Source of the DNA: a virus
Virus record (IMG/VR): IMGVR_UViG_3300030329_006583
Span: 124,001-188,000 of that record
Direction: 5' to 3' (one strand)
DNA length: 64,000 nucleotides
The notes under the pieces were generated by a model that searched no databases, was not told the DNA's origin, and worked only from the letters and a program-made list of their open reading frames with translations. The position numbers were made by a program, and so were the translations under genes. Below are positions 8,268 to 16,020 of this stretch, one piece after another. Numbering within the stretch: position 1 is the first letter of the stretch; every line of letters begins with the position of its first letter.

Positions 8268-9230
8268 TTAATTACTTTTTAAAATTTCCTTTGCTTGAAT
8301 CAACGCAGGCTTAAAATAAGGGTAAACATTTTCCAAAATCTCTCCCCAATCTAACCACACTGCTTCATCGTGTTCCAGCTGACCTGTAACAGGATTAGGC
8401 AAAATATTTGGTTCTTGACTAGTTTCTGCTAGATACAGCGTGGAAGGCATATGGCTAATGGGTTGGTTACCCCATGAAAAATTTAATTGAGTGATTCCAG
8501 CCTCCTCTTGTGTTTCCCTCAAGGCAGCCGTAAAAGTATCTTCCCCCGGTTCAATCCGGCCCTTGGGTAGGTCAAAACTATTTCCTAACCTTAAACCCAA
8601 TACTTTGTATTCTTTTCCATGTTTTTTCACTACCACAATACCCGCTGTCTTGTATTTGATGGAGCGAATCATTTCTTTAATATAATCTCTTAAAACACCC
8701 ACTGAATAATCTTCACCCTTGTCTTTTGTCACTATTAATGTGTGTGTACATCCAATGCCTAATCTTTTACATGTTTTTTTTATTGATTCAATATTTTTAA
8801 AATTGTCTTCAAACACATGCACATGATTCTGGTTACCTTTTTTCAAAAGTTCATGCACAAATTTACCTTTGGAATCTTGATCAATTGAACCAACTGCTGC
8901 AATTGTGAGTTCTTTGGGCATCCCATGTTTAATTAAAAACTGACGGATTGGCACTGGATCCAGTCTTGCAGAAACCACTGCTACATTATCCAACCCTTCG
9001 TTATTAATTACAAATTGTAACCTTTTAAATATCGGAAGAATAACTTTACCTTGGGGTGGATAAATTTCGAAATCACTAAAATCAAATTCATCTCCCTGAC
9101 GTCTTTCATAATTTGCAAATTCCATACCGTTTAAAAAGCTATGGGATCCATCTTCATGATTTACCACTACACGAGCTTCACTGGTAATTAGTGTATCATC
9201 AAAATCAAATATATAGAGCGTCTTTTCCAT
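8268..9230 (-). CDS. HAD-Nudix fusion hydrolase
   Basis: 320 residues from ATG 9230; an upstream TTG at 9257 would overlap the helicase gene. The N-terminal HAD-like part has FDFDDTL at about residue 10, a VSAR motif near 85 and an FEDN motif near 140. The C-terminal Nudix domain starts near residue 190 and has a complete Nudix box (GRIEPGE...RETQEEAGI). The architecture suggests joined phosphatase and nucleoside-diphosphate-type hydrolase activities, possibly in nucleotide or ADP-ribose processing. Substrates cannot be inferred. It lies between the helicase and the YeaH trio on the same strand. Confidence 0.88.
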   Translation of the reverse strand: MEKTLYIFDFDDTLITSEARVVVNHEDGSHSFLNGMEFANYERRQGDEFDFSDFEIYPPQGKVILPIFKRLQFVINNEGLDNVAVVSARLDPVPIRQFLIKHGMPKELTIAAVGSIDQDSKGKFVHELLKKGNQNHVHVFEDNFKNIESIKKTCKRLGIGCTHTLIVTKDKGEDYSVGVLRDYIKEMIRSIKYKTAGIVVVKKHGKEYKVLGLRLGNSFDLPKGRIEPGEDTFTAALRETQEEAGITQLNFSWGNQPISHMPSTLYLAETSQEPNILPNPVTGQLEHDEAVWLDWGEILENVYPYFKPALIQAKEILKSN

Positions 9231-9244
9231 ATCTTTAAATAGGT

Positions 9245-10864
9245 TTATTGTAAACAACCAATAAAATCTTTGGGGAATAATCGTTTGTTTCTTTGGTAAA
9301 AACGATCCCAGTCGGAGTCAAGAATATATGTAACTGCATGATCATCAGCACTTCTTACACTTCTTCCAGTGGCCTGTACAATTGTTTTTGCAGTTTGTAA
9401 TGGATACCACCATTTCCATTTATTCATTTTTTTTCTAATAAGTTTATCACCTAGGTAAGGATAGGGAATTTTACATATTAACTGAAACCTACTACATTCA
9501 TCCTTAAGATCAACACCCTCTGTCATTGATGGAGATAAAAGTACTGTCGGTTTTAAAGATGATTTATGTTTCTTTAAAATTTCTTCACGATTATCACTAT
9601 TGTGGATCAACAATCGATTATTTTTAACATTGTTTTTTAAGTAATTGGCAATTTTAAAGGTGTGGCAATGAATGATCCCCTTTTCTTTGGGATGTGTTTT
9701 TAAAATTTCATGAACCGCTAAGGCAAGTTTGGGCAACGTATTTTCAATAGATTTTGCAGCCATGCTACCGATATTACATTCCAATATTGGTCGATTCTCT
9801 TGCGGGAAAGGGGACTGAATAGAGATAAATTCTACATCACTTGGTTTAATTCCCAACATTTCACAATAAGCATCCTTGTCAAGGATTGTAGCGGACATCA
9901 TAATAACCTTTCTCCCATACCGTAGCAACATCTCACCGGCATATGGTGCCACATCAATTGGTTTAAATTCCAACCTTCTACCGGCCCTTCCCTCCGCAGG
10001 TACAATATTGCACACCCAATTTTCTTTATTATAAAGTTCTAAAAATCTACGTAGTTTACATGCATGTTTATCTAAGAGATCATACTGTTTGGCTAAGCCG
10101 GCAAATTCATTTAATTTATCTTTGAGCCCCACATATTTTTCCATCATTTTTTCAATGTGTTTTGTATGAGAAAATAATTTGGGTGAATATTCATCTGTAA
10201 TCCATTTAATTGCCTGTGATTGTGTCTTAATGATAGGCATTGTCAATTTAAGGCCTTGTTTTGCAAATCTTTCAGTTACAGCAATTTCAATAAATTTAGA
10301 TAATTCATCAGGGGCATTATGTGTTTCATCTACAACCAAAACATTGCGTGGTTTAATTTTACCTGCATATGAAGTCTCGGCAAGAAAATAAGGAAAATTA
10401 GTTACACTTTCCGGAGAATTAATAAAATCCTCCTTAGCTTGTTTATAGATACACCCAAAAATACATGCTTTGTAAAATGCAGATTGTTTATCTGTTGTTC
10501 TTAAGGCGCGCATTGATTCCCCACAATTATTTTGTTTTATGTATTTACATTGATAATTGCTGGATGATTTAATAGAGGTCATTTTTCCTTTTGTATTACC
10601 AAAATCAGTTACATATTGTTCTTGTAGGATTTTTTGAGTAGTTAAAAAATAAGTGCCAGATTGATAATCCTCGTGATTACCGAGATGATTTTGAATCACG
10701 CGCGCGACTGTTAATCCAATAGCACTTTTTCCCACACCGGTACCGGCTTCAATGATTACAAATCTTTTATCCTTGTTTATAATAGAATCAAGAATAAAAT
10801 CAATAGCCTGAACCTGACTATCTCGTGGTTCACTGTGTGGAAAATATCCTTCCCAATTAATCAT
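9245..10864 (-). CDS. DinG/XPD-type superfamily 2 helicase
   Basis: 539 residues; ATG 10864 is chosen because GGAGG precedes it closely. Motif I EAGTGVGKS (about residue 38), a four-cysteine group (CKYIKQNNC and CIFGC, about 105-150) placed like the XPD/DinG iron-sulfur cluster, motif II VVDETHN (DETH), and motif VI QATGRSVRS near the C-terminus. This supports a 5'-3' DNA helicase acting in repair or replication. It is the first minus-strand gene left of the divergent protease gene, so a promoter is expected in 10865-10996. Confidence 0.9.
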   Translation of the reverse strand: MINWEGYFPHSEPRDSQVQAIDFILDSIINKDKRFVIIEAGTGVGKSAIGLTVARVIQNHLGNHEDYQSGTYFLTTQKILQEQYVTDFGNTKGKMTSIKSSSNYQCKYIKQNNCGESMRALRTTDKQSAFYKACIFGCIYKQAKEDFINSPESVTNFPYFLAETSYAGKIKPRNVLVVDETHNAPDELSKFIEIAVTERFAKQGLKLTMPIIKTQSQAIKWITDEYSPKLFSHTKHIEKMMEKYVGLKDKLNEFAGLAKQYDLLDKHACKLRRFLELYNKENWVCNIVPAEGRAGRRLEFKPIDVAPYAGEMLLRYGRKVIMMSATILDKDAYCEMLGIKPSDVEFISIQSPFPQENRPILECNIGSMAAKSIENTLPKLALAVHEILKTHPKEKGIIHCHTFKIANYLKNNVKNNRLLIHNSDNREEILKKHKSSLKPTVLLSPSMTEGVDLKDECSRFQLICKIPYPYLGDKLIRKKMNKWKWWYPLQTAKTIVQATGRSVRSADDHAVTYILDSDWDRFYQRNKRLFPKDFIGCLQ

Positions 10865-10996
10865 ATATACTACCTCCACCTTAATTTTACAGTGTACATC
10901 AGTAATGTACATGATCATCAAAACTTCAAGTAATCATTCCATTATATCAAAAAACGCCTACTTAAATTATACAATCCCTTTTTTTGGAGAATTCAA

Positions 10997-11821
10997 ATGA
11001 ACACATTCTTTAGCTCACAGTGGAAGTTGATATGCTTAGTGATTGTATTGATAATTGGGGGGTATTCTTGTTGTCATGGGCCGCTTTATTTAACACAGGA
11101 ACAACACGCCACCCATTTACCTCGTGAATCATTTGCTTTAGTTTTTGCAACTGCCAATTTTACAAAAACTGTTTGTGATGAAAAATCACAGCAGTGCAGT
11201 GAAGAATCAACGTCGGTAGCCTCTAAAGGTTCTAGCGTTGTTGTAAATCACGTCAACAATGAAACATACATAGCTAGTGTTGCACATATATGTATTGAGA
11301 GCCCCCCGCGGGGGTTTGTAAGAGGTGCCAATCCTCAATCTATAAAATCCAATATAACGTTGACTCTATATGATTTATATGGAAATTCACATACCGCTAG
11401 CGTAATTTACACAGACATTGCTAATGATATTTGTATTATGAAATCACCGGGTACATGGGGAAAGAAAGTCGTGATTGCAGATGAAATGCCTTCCCCGGGC
11501 GAACGCGTATTTAATGTTGCTGCACCTTTTGGGTTTTGGGCCCCCGGTATGGTACCCATATTTGAAGGCTTTTATGCAGGTCCTGATGGTAGAGGTAATG
11601 AATTTTTCACTTTCCCAACACGACCAGGAAGTTCGGGGTCACCAATATTCAATGATGATGGGGAACTTATAAGCATAATACACTCTGCAAGTATGATGTT
11701 TGAAAATTTAGGCCTAGGATGTAAAATGAAAAATTTAATAGAGGCATTAGAATCGCATGCATTCATCGGGAATAAATGGAAAAAATCAACAATCAGGCCA
11801 CAACCTAATATGAAATATTAA
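10997..11821 (+). CDS. Exported trypsin-like serine protease, possible lipoprotein
   Basis: 274 residues, on the plus strand against the general direction, with GGAG upstream of ATG. A hydrophobic signal sequence (about 10-24) ends in GYSCC, a weak lipobox, so lipidation is possible. The chymotrypsin-fold triad can be placed at His in SVAHIC (about 95), Asp in NDICIMKS (about 142) and Ser in RPGSSGSPIF (about 211). A role in the envelope or on surface proteins is likely. It stands alone between divergent and convergent minus-strand genes, like an independently expressed cargo gene. Confidence 0.88.
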   Translation: MNTFFSSQWKLICLVIVLIIGGYSCCHGPLYLTQEQHATHLPRESFALVFATANFTKTVCDEKSQQCSEESTSVASKGSSVVVNHVNNETYIASVAHICIESPPRGFVRGANPQSIKSNITLTLYDLYGNSHTASVIYTDIANDICIMKSPGTWGKKVVIADEMPSPGERVFNVAAPFGFWAPGMVPIFEGFYAGPDGRGNEFFTFPTRPGSSGSPIFNDDGELISIIHSASMMFENLGLGCKMKNLIEALESHAFIGNKWKKSTIRPQPNMKY

Positions 11822-12091
11822 TTATCTTTTTTTCCTGTAGCGTTTTCTATGAGCGGCATTTAAAACATCTAACTGTTTTTTTGTTGGGTTTTCAATAATA
11901 TCATTAATGTCAACTAGTTCATACCTTCCGGTTGCTTCACATGCCAATGATACATAAGAATTCCCATCCTTTGAATTAAGGTGTAAATCAGTAATTGCAC
12001 CATGACATAAATTTTTTGAAAGATATATTTTTGCGTAAATAACATCACCAATTTTTAAATCAGCAATATCAAGCTTCTTTTTCTTCCTCAT
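11822..12091 (-). CDS. Small basic protein with SH3-like GDVI segment
   Basis: 89 residues from ATG 12091 (a GTG at 12106 is an alternative); it overlaps the end of the acidic 139-residue gene by 23 bases. Very basic at both ends, with LKIGDVIYAKI near the N-terminus resembling the GDLV small proteins further right. It converges on the plus-strand protease gene with no gap. Function unknown. Confidence 0.6.
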   Translation of the reverse strand: MRKKKKLDIADLKIGDVIYAKIYLSKNLCHGAITDLHLNSKDGNSYVSLACEATGRYELVDINDIIENPTKKQLDVLNAAHRKRYRKKR

Positions 12092-12488
12092 CTTCTTTTG
12101 AATCACCTGTTAATTCTTTGTCACCAAATTTAAGTTGCTCTCCATCTTGAAAGGTGATGATTGTATTGTTTGATGGGTGAGGACCAATGTGAACTTTAAT
12201 AAAATCATCGATGGAATCAAAAACAGCAATACTCCCACGTGGAGGAGGGTACAACCAGTGTGCTACACACTGCCCAGTTGCCAATAAAACACCTTCAATA
12301 ACTACACCATCCCCAGAAACACCGGTTTCATCACTTTCACGAAAAACTGTAAATGCTGTAATCCCCCGGGGTGCCAATTTGGGTGGAGCCTTAGGAATAA
12401 GATCCTCGGAAGATCTAGATGATTTAGAGACCTCTTCTTCCTCTCCGTCAGGTATATGCTTTTGTTGTTGTTCATTAACTTCCGTCAT
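12069..12488 (-). CDS. Unknown protein with acidic termini
   Basis: 139 residues; AGGAG precedes ATG 12488. A Glu/Ser-rich N-terminus (1-40), a folded-looking beta-rich centre (about 42-115: ITAFTVFRESDETGVSGDG, then HWLYPPPRGSIAVFDS) and a highly acidic tail. The centre has the look of a conserved phage protein of unknown role. Confidence 0.65.
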   Translation of the reverse strand: MTEVNEQQQKHIPDGEEEEVSKSSRSSEDLIPKAPPKLAPRGITAFTVFRESDETGVSGDGVVIEGVLLATGQCVAHWLYPPPRGSIAVFDSIDDFIKVHIGPHPSNNTIITFQDGEQLKFGDKELTGDSKEDEEEKEA

Positions 12489-12516
12489 AGGAATCTCCTA
12501 AATTAATACAATTAGA

Positions 12517-12834
12517 TCAGTCAATATCGAGCATGGTAGGGGTACCGGTATCAATATTGTTCGCCAACCTGATCCTGTTAATGTGCTCTGCGGTTTGTCT
12601 AGCAAAATTATTTGCATCAACCTCTGAATTAAATGTATTTAAAGCTGTGGAAAGTTTTGGGTTAAAGAAACATGTAACTTGGGCAAACCATTTAACACCA
12701 TTGGCATCTGCATATACATCAATTTCCATACCTGGATAATCTTCATAAGAATATGGGTCATTATCCAAGGTATGATAGTTTCTCCCTATCTCTTCCCGGA
12801 TTAACTTTCTTATGAAATTTCTTAAGATTTGCAC
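12517..12834 (-). CDS. Protein with capsid-targeting-like N-terminal peptide
   Basis: 105 residues with a GTG start at 12834. The N-terminus MQILRNFIRKLIREEIGRN is a short basic amphipathic helix ending in IREE, like the 55.6-58.7 kb cluster; the I-R-E resembles a T4-type prohead protease site. The rest is a small alpha/beta domain with VKWFAQVTCFF. It is the only member of that set outside the cluster. Confidence 0.6.
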   Translation of the reverse strand: MQILRNFIRKLIREEIGRNYHTLDNDPYSYEDYPGMEIDVYADANGVKWFAQVTCFFNPKLSTALNTFNSEVDANNFARQTAEHINRIRLANNIDTGTPTMLDID

Positions 12835-12843
12835 ATGTATTCT

Positions 12844-13146
12844 CTATTCTTTTGTGTTGTCATTTTTTTCAATGACAGCAACTTTCCACTCATCACCCTC
12901 TGATTTCTGCCATGTAAGTTTACATGGTTTGGCAGAAGAATCTTTTTGCAATTTTAAAATCGGTGAGCCGAAATGTTCATTCATTTCATCACCAATTTGT
13001 TTAAGATCCTTTTTGGAATCTTCTACGGTAGGGGTGGGTGGGAGAATATTGGGGGAATTGTGAGACGTTTTTGTCAAACTGTATGTAGCACATCCTACAC
13101 TTAATCCAATTAACAATAACGTAGTAACCAAAAGTTTAATATTCAT
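12844..13146 (-). CDS. Small lipoprotein
   Basis: 100 residues; GGAGG before ATG 13146. A signal sequence with lipobox LSVGC (Cys near residue 19), then a polar, Ser/Thr/Pro-rich mature part with QKSEGDEWKV. A membrane-anchored periplasmic protein is expected. No family recognised; lysis-related outer-membrane spanin subunits have this general layout, but nothing specific supports that. Confidence 0.7.
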   Translation of the reverse strand: MNIKLLVTTLLLIGLSVGCATYSLTKTSHNSPNILPPTPTVEDSKKDLKQIGDEMNEHFGSPILKLQKDSSAKPCKLTWQKSEGDEWKVAVIEKNDNTKE

Positions 13147-13210
13147 GATGCCTCCAAACTATTATTACTTATTCTCTTCTCTTACAAAATAACTAGTTTT
13201 ATGACATGAT

Positions 13211-13242
13211 AAAAGAAATCCGGCCTGCCAAAAGCAGGCCGG
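13211..13242 (-). terminator. Rho-independent terminator after hsp20
   Basis: A perfect 9-bp stem CCGGCCTGC/GCAGGCCGG (13220-13242) with a 5-base loop, followed on the minus strand by ATTTCTTTT. It lies 24 bases past the Hsp20 stop. Confidence 0.85.
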
Positions 13243-13265
13243 AAATGAATGCCTTAATGTATTAA

Positions 13266-13703
13266 TTATTCAACTGCAACAGAAAATTTCTTTTTTCCGG
13301 TGTTTTCAACAGGAACAGAAATATTGAGAATTCCTGCGTTATAACCCGCCGTTACACCTTCAGCATTCACACCCTCAGGTAGGCTCCATGATCGTGTAAA
13401 TGAAGAACATGAGAATTCACGAGAATTGTAATTAACTGTTTCTTTATCTTCGGCTCCATATGAAGTACCGGTAACAGTAAGGACATTATTTTCAACATCA
13501 ATTTTAAAATCCCCACGAGAAAATCCGGGTGCTGCCACTTCAATGACATACCCTTCATTGGTGGCTGCTACATTGGCGGCCGGCGAATGGGAAGAAAGAG
13601 AGGTACCCCGTTTATTAGCGGGGGCATAAGTAAAGAAAGTACGAAAGAGATCGTCGATATCACGATCAAAACGAGTATTAAAATTAGGAATAAGATTGCT
13701 CAT
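13266..13703 (-). CDS. Small heat-shock protein (Hsp20 family)
   Basis: 145 residues; AAAAGGAG ribosome site. An N-terminal arm (FDRDIDDLFRTFF), then the alpha-crystallin domain (about 45-140) with VAAPGFSRGDFKIDVENNVLTVTG, SFTRSWSLPEGV and the closing AGILNISVP. It is expected to hold unfolding proteins as an oligomer; tailed phages, including cyanophages, often carry Hsp20. A terminator follows immediately. Confidence 0.95.
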   Translation of the reverse strand: MSNLIPNFNTRFDRDIDDLFRTFFTYAPANKRGTSLSSHSPAANVAATNEGYVIEVAAPGFSRGDFKIDVENNVLTVTGTSYGAEDKETVNYNSREFSCSSFTRSWSLPEGVNAEGVTAGYNAGILNISVPVENTGKKKFSVAVE

Positions 13704-13725
13704 TATATTTTTCTCCTTTTATGAA

Positions 13726-13803
13726 TCAATTTAAATCCGGATCCTTTTTACCGGTAAGAACAATATAGTCATAATCATCTTGAGGTACATACCCCAATCG
13801 CAT
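13726..13803 (-). CDS. Possible 25-residue peptide
   Basis: An open frame MRLGYVPQDDYDYIVLTG... between Hsp20 and the next small membrane gene. Composition looks protein-like, but no ribosome site is convincingly placed. Otherwise this 118-base gap holds only the Hsp20 ribosome site. Confidence 0.28.
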   Translation of the reverse strand: MRLGYVPQDDYDYIVLTGKKDPDLN

Positions 13804-13821
13804 TTTTTTACATTTTTCCCC

Positions 13822-13938
13822 CTACATCATAAGTTGGCCAACAATTAATACAAACATAAAGACTGCAATTGCTTGCATGATGGCAATCATAGCCTCGATG
13901 CTGTGTTCATTTCTTTGGTGCTTATTGTCTTTATTCAT
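13822..13938 (-). CDS. 38-residue single-pass membrane peptide
   Basis: The start ATG 13938 has AAGGA 6 bases upstream and lies 3 bases after the preceding gene. A polar N-terminus (MNKDNKHQRNEHS) is followed by one hydrophobic helix (about 16-38). Function unknown. Confidence 0.6.
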   Translation of the reverse strand: MNKDNKHQRNEHSIEAMIAIMQAIAVFMFVLIVGQLMM

Positions 13939-13940
13939 TG

Positions 13941-14609
13941 TTATCCTTTAAGGGTACCATCAACAGCAATCTGGTGACCCTCGAGGGTCGAGATAATATG
14001 AAGATGATTGGCTAGTTTTTCAAGTTTCTTTTCAAACCTACGGATTGTGTTAATTGCTGATTCACGTTTATATTCCATCTTTTTGCGAAGATCATCATTT
14101 CTTTTTTTAAGGGTAGTCACATCACCAATTTCTACAAATGTGGCACTTAAGTCTTCATTAATGTTTGGAAAAAATGTTTTGTACAAGATGAGTGCTTCTT
14201 CATTGTCTCTAGCAAAAATATTGGCATAATGTGTGGTACCATATTTTTGAGTGATGGCGTAAATACCTTGGGTACCTTTACGTTGTAATTGACGAACCGC
14301 ACCCCTAATACGATACCAAATCCGCCTTGAACGTCGTGTGACAGTAGCCGGTGGGAGATCATGATGGGGGGTACCCCATCGATCTTTAACATATGTTCTT
14401 ACACTATCAATTGTGTGAAGCTCAAGATTAAAAAGATCTTCCACACTGTAACCATAGTGTTCAATAGAGGGAATCAAGCGATACCGGTAATCACGTTGTT
14501 CATATTCATAATATCTCTCATTTTCATATGTGAGAGAAACACCGGTGGGGCCCTGAGGGCGTTTAAGCAATAGATCATCGATAATATTATCACGTGAATG
14601 ATCAGGCAT
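13941..14609 (-). CDS. Unknown protein with C-terminal coiled coil
   Basis: 222 residues; ATG 14609 chosen for GGAG 6 bases upstream (two further ATGs lie upstream in frame). Tyr/Arg-rich N-terminal half (YENERYYEYEQRDYRYRL), a YAITQKYGTTHYANIFARDNEEAL segment, and a charged heptad region (about 165-205) that predicts a coiled coil. It is transcribed from the promoter at 14700-14727 with about 90 bases of leader. No family recognised. Confidence 0.7.
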   Translation of the reverse strand: MPDHSRDNIIDDLLLKRPQGPTGVSLTYENERYYEYEQRDYRYRLIPSIEHYGYSVEDLFNLELHTIDSVRTYVKDRWGTPHHDLPPATVTRRSRRIWYRIRGAVRQLQRKGTQGIYAITQKYGTTHYANIFARDNEEALILYKTFFPNINEDLSATFVEIGDVTTLKKRNDDLRKKMEYKRESAINTIRRFEKKLEKLANHLHIISTLEGHQIAVDGTLKG

Positions 14610-14699
14610 GCAAATCTCCATCCTCAAAGAAATGCTAATTGGGTGGTTGAGCGCTGTTAACAACCAGAAGCCAACTTCCCTCAACCAGCTGGTGTATAT

Positions 14700-14727
14700 A
14701 TTATACCACCTAGTTAGCGAATTTGCA
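14700..14727 (-). promoter_or_regulatory. Promoter of the TGCAAA/TATAAT class
   Basis: Minus strand: CGTGCAAA, 16-base spacer, TATAAT (-10 at 14705-14700). It drives the 222-residue gene and those following. Confidence 0.75.
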
Positions 14728-14752
14728 CGTATTGTAATATTAATATTTTAAA

Positions 14753-14977
14753 TTAACGATCTATTTCAGCCCAGGTATCCATGGCATCCTTGATATCACT
14801 AGATTCCCACATATCTACTAGATCAAGAAGTGCATGATATAGTTCTCGGTTAGTTTCTTTATCAACTAATTGAATATCATTTTCAACTACGTTTTCAATG
14901 GTGTGTGAAAAAGAAGAAATTAAATATTTAATTACTGTAAATTCATCATCTGTTAATTCATGTACGTTAATAGACAT
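14753..14977 (-). CDS. Small acidic unknown protein
   Basis: 74 residues from ATG 14977 (AAAGGAG upstream). An acidic, helical protein with FTVIKYLISSFSHTIENVV and a Trp/Asp-rich C-terminus. No recognised family. Confidence 0.6.
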   Translation of the reverse strand: MSINVHELTDDEFTVIKYLISSFSHTIENVVENDIQLVDKETNRELYHALLDLVDMWESSDIKDAMDTWAEIDR

Positions 14978-15026
14978 TTGAACTCCTTTGCCCAAATCCT
15001 AATTAACACTTAAGTTTAGTTAATTC

Positions 15027-15299
15027 CTAATTCGATGAAAATAGAGGGTGTTTAAAGATCAAATAATGACGGGGATAGCCGGGTGTCATAGAATTTAGTT
15101 CAACGTTTCTAGAAACAATCCAACCGGCTAGTTTATATTCCTTGATTATCGGTTTAATGTGATCATACCAATCATCAAACACATAAATTGTTTTACCGTG
15201 TTTAACTTCATAATCAGACCACGTGGATTCTTCAAGGTATTCATTAATTTCCCGAACTATTGATTTTTGTTTGTTGGAAAAAATATCTAAAAGACTCAT
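15027..15299 (-). CDS. Small unknown protein
   Basis: 90 residues, alpha/beta, with VFDDWYDHIKPIIKEYKLAGW and a C-terminal PRHYLIFKHP strand. AAAGGTG lies upstream of ATG 15299. It is followed at 15362 by the 3' piece of a split tRNA. Confidence 0.6.
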   Translation of the reverse strand: MSLLDIFSNKQKSIVREINEYLEESTWSDYEVKHGKTIYVFDDWYDHIKPIIKEYKLAGWIVSRNVELNSMTPGYPRHYLIFKHPLFSSN

Positions 15300-15361
15300 A
15301 TGATGATATCACCTTTTACGCAACAATAAATAAACCTGAAACTGGGTTTATACCCGAAGTT

Positions 15362-15427
15362 TGGTGTTCTCGGTAGGATTCGAACCTACGACCTACCGCT
15401 TAGGAGGCGGTTGCTCTATCCAGGACT
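15362..15427 (-). pseudogene. 3' piece of a split tRNA-Arg(CCU)
   Basis: Contains part of the D-loop (AGTCCTGGATA), the D-stem strand GAGC, an intact anticodon arm with loop CTCCTAA (anticodon CCT), variable loop, T-arm with TTCGAAT, acceptor strand CGAGAAC, discriminator A and encoded CCA. The missing 5' strand GTTCTCG lies 576 bases away at 16016. The stop codon of the HNH gene is inside the D-arm sequence. Nothing here shows that the pieces are rejoined. Confidence 0.8.
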
Positions 15428-15757
15428 TAGGTATTCCTTGAGCTCATCTAAATTGATGCTTCTATTCTCTAAGAATCCAACGCTTGTATTACAATTCCCA
15501 CAAAGAATCCCTCTTATTTTACCTGTCTCGTGGTTATGATCTACGCATGCTGAATATTGTTTAGCCGTACCGTCAAATTCTATTTTGTACTTACACAATT
15601 TACATCTAGAATTTTGTTTTTCTAGAAGCAACTCCCTTTCTGGGCCGGTGATGCCATATCTTTGTCGAGTGTTTCTACACACCCCACACCATCGACCTCT
15701 CTTCGGTTTTAAATTCTCACAACCTTTAGCCGCGCATTTAGCATTGTTTTCTTTCAT
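15416..15757 (-). CDS. HNH endonuclease, endonuclease VII-like
   Basis: 113 residues with an N-terminal CAAKGC...CGVC cysteine set and a second zinc group CKLC...CGNC enclosing ACVDHNHETGKIRGILCGNCN, the hallmark of recombination endonuclease VII-type HNH nucleases. His in the DHNH motif is the expected general base. It lies between an intact tRNA-Arg(CCU) and the 3' piece of a second one. Its last codons (Ser-Pro-Gly-stop) are read from tRNA D-loop sequence, as expected for insertion into a tRNA gene. It is probably a homing nuclease. Confidence 0.88.
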   Translation of the reverse strand: MKENNAKCAAKGCENLKPKRGRWCGVCRNTRQRYGITGPERELLLEKQNSRCKLCKYKIEFDGTAKQYSACVDHNHETGKIRGILCGNCNTSVGFLENRSINLDELKEYLSPG

Positions 15758-15806
15758 ACATATAAATATGTAACTCAGCCCCTAAAGTAACAAATAATTT
15801 AAAATA

Positions 15807-15882
15807 TGGCACCCCGACCAGGATTCGAACCTGGGACCTACCGCTTAGGAGGCGGTCGCTCTATCCTCTGAGCTATCGGGGC
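15807..15882 (-). tRNA. tRNA-Arg (anticodon CCU)
   Basis: 76 nt. Acceptor GCCCCGA/TCGGGGT, D-arm GCTC AGAGGATA GAGC, anticodon loop CTCCTAA (CCT), T-arm CCAGG TTCGAAT CCTGG, discriminator G and encoded CCA. The anticodon and variable region are nearly identical to the split copy next to it, while the acceptor and T-arm differ. Confidence 0.96.
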
Positions 15883-15992
15883 TTAAGCTTCACACTTTCA
15901 GGCTCTATAAGAACGTTCCCTAGGGCTTCATTTGCCTCTCAAAGACAGTCAGCAATTTCACTGGGTATGCCATAATCATCAGCCAACCCCAT
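15873..15992 (-). pseudogene. Short frame interrupted by TGA
   Basis: AGGAG stands 7 bases before ATG 15992, giving MGLADDYGIPSEIADCL, then TGA (15941-15939). The same frame continues EANEALGNVLIEPESVKLKPR to a TAG inside the tRNA-Arg. The composition on both sides of the TGA is protein-like, so this looks like a gene broken by one nonsense change, or a 17-residue peptide. Confidence 0.45.
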
Positions 15993-16003
15993 TAGATCTC
16001 CTA

Positions 16004-16016
16004 GGGCTACGAGAAC
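16004..16016 (-). pseudogene. 5' piece of the split tRNA-Arg(CCU)
   Basis: GTTCTCG pairs perfectly, 7 of 7, with the acceptor strand CGAGAAC at 15366-15372, followed by TA and GCCC (first D-stem strand, one mismatch to GAGC). The short length makes this suggestive rather than certain, but 11 consecutive bases fit tRNA expectation. Confidence 0.6.
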
Positions 16017-16020
16017 AAAT

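Noticed and set aside
15873-15992. Alternative genetic code with TGA as sense codon
   Set aside because: Many genes in the window end at TGA in tightly overlapping, conserved junctions, so TGA is a normal stop here.
15362-16016. Group I intron in the split tRNA-Arg
   Set aside because: The break is in the D-arm, not the anticodon loop, the insert holds another full tRNA, and no group I core elements were seen.
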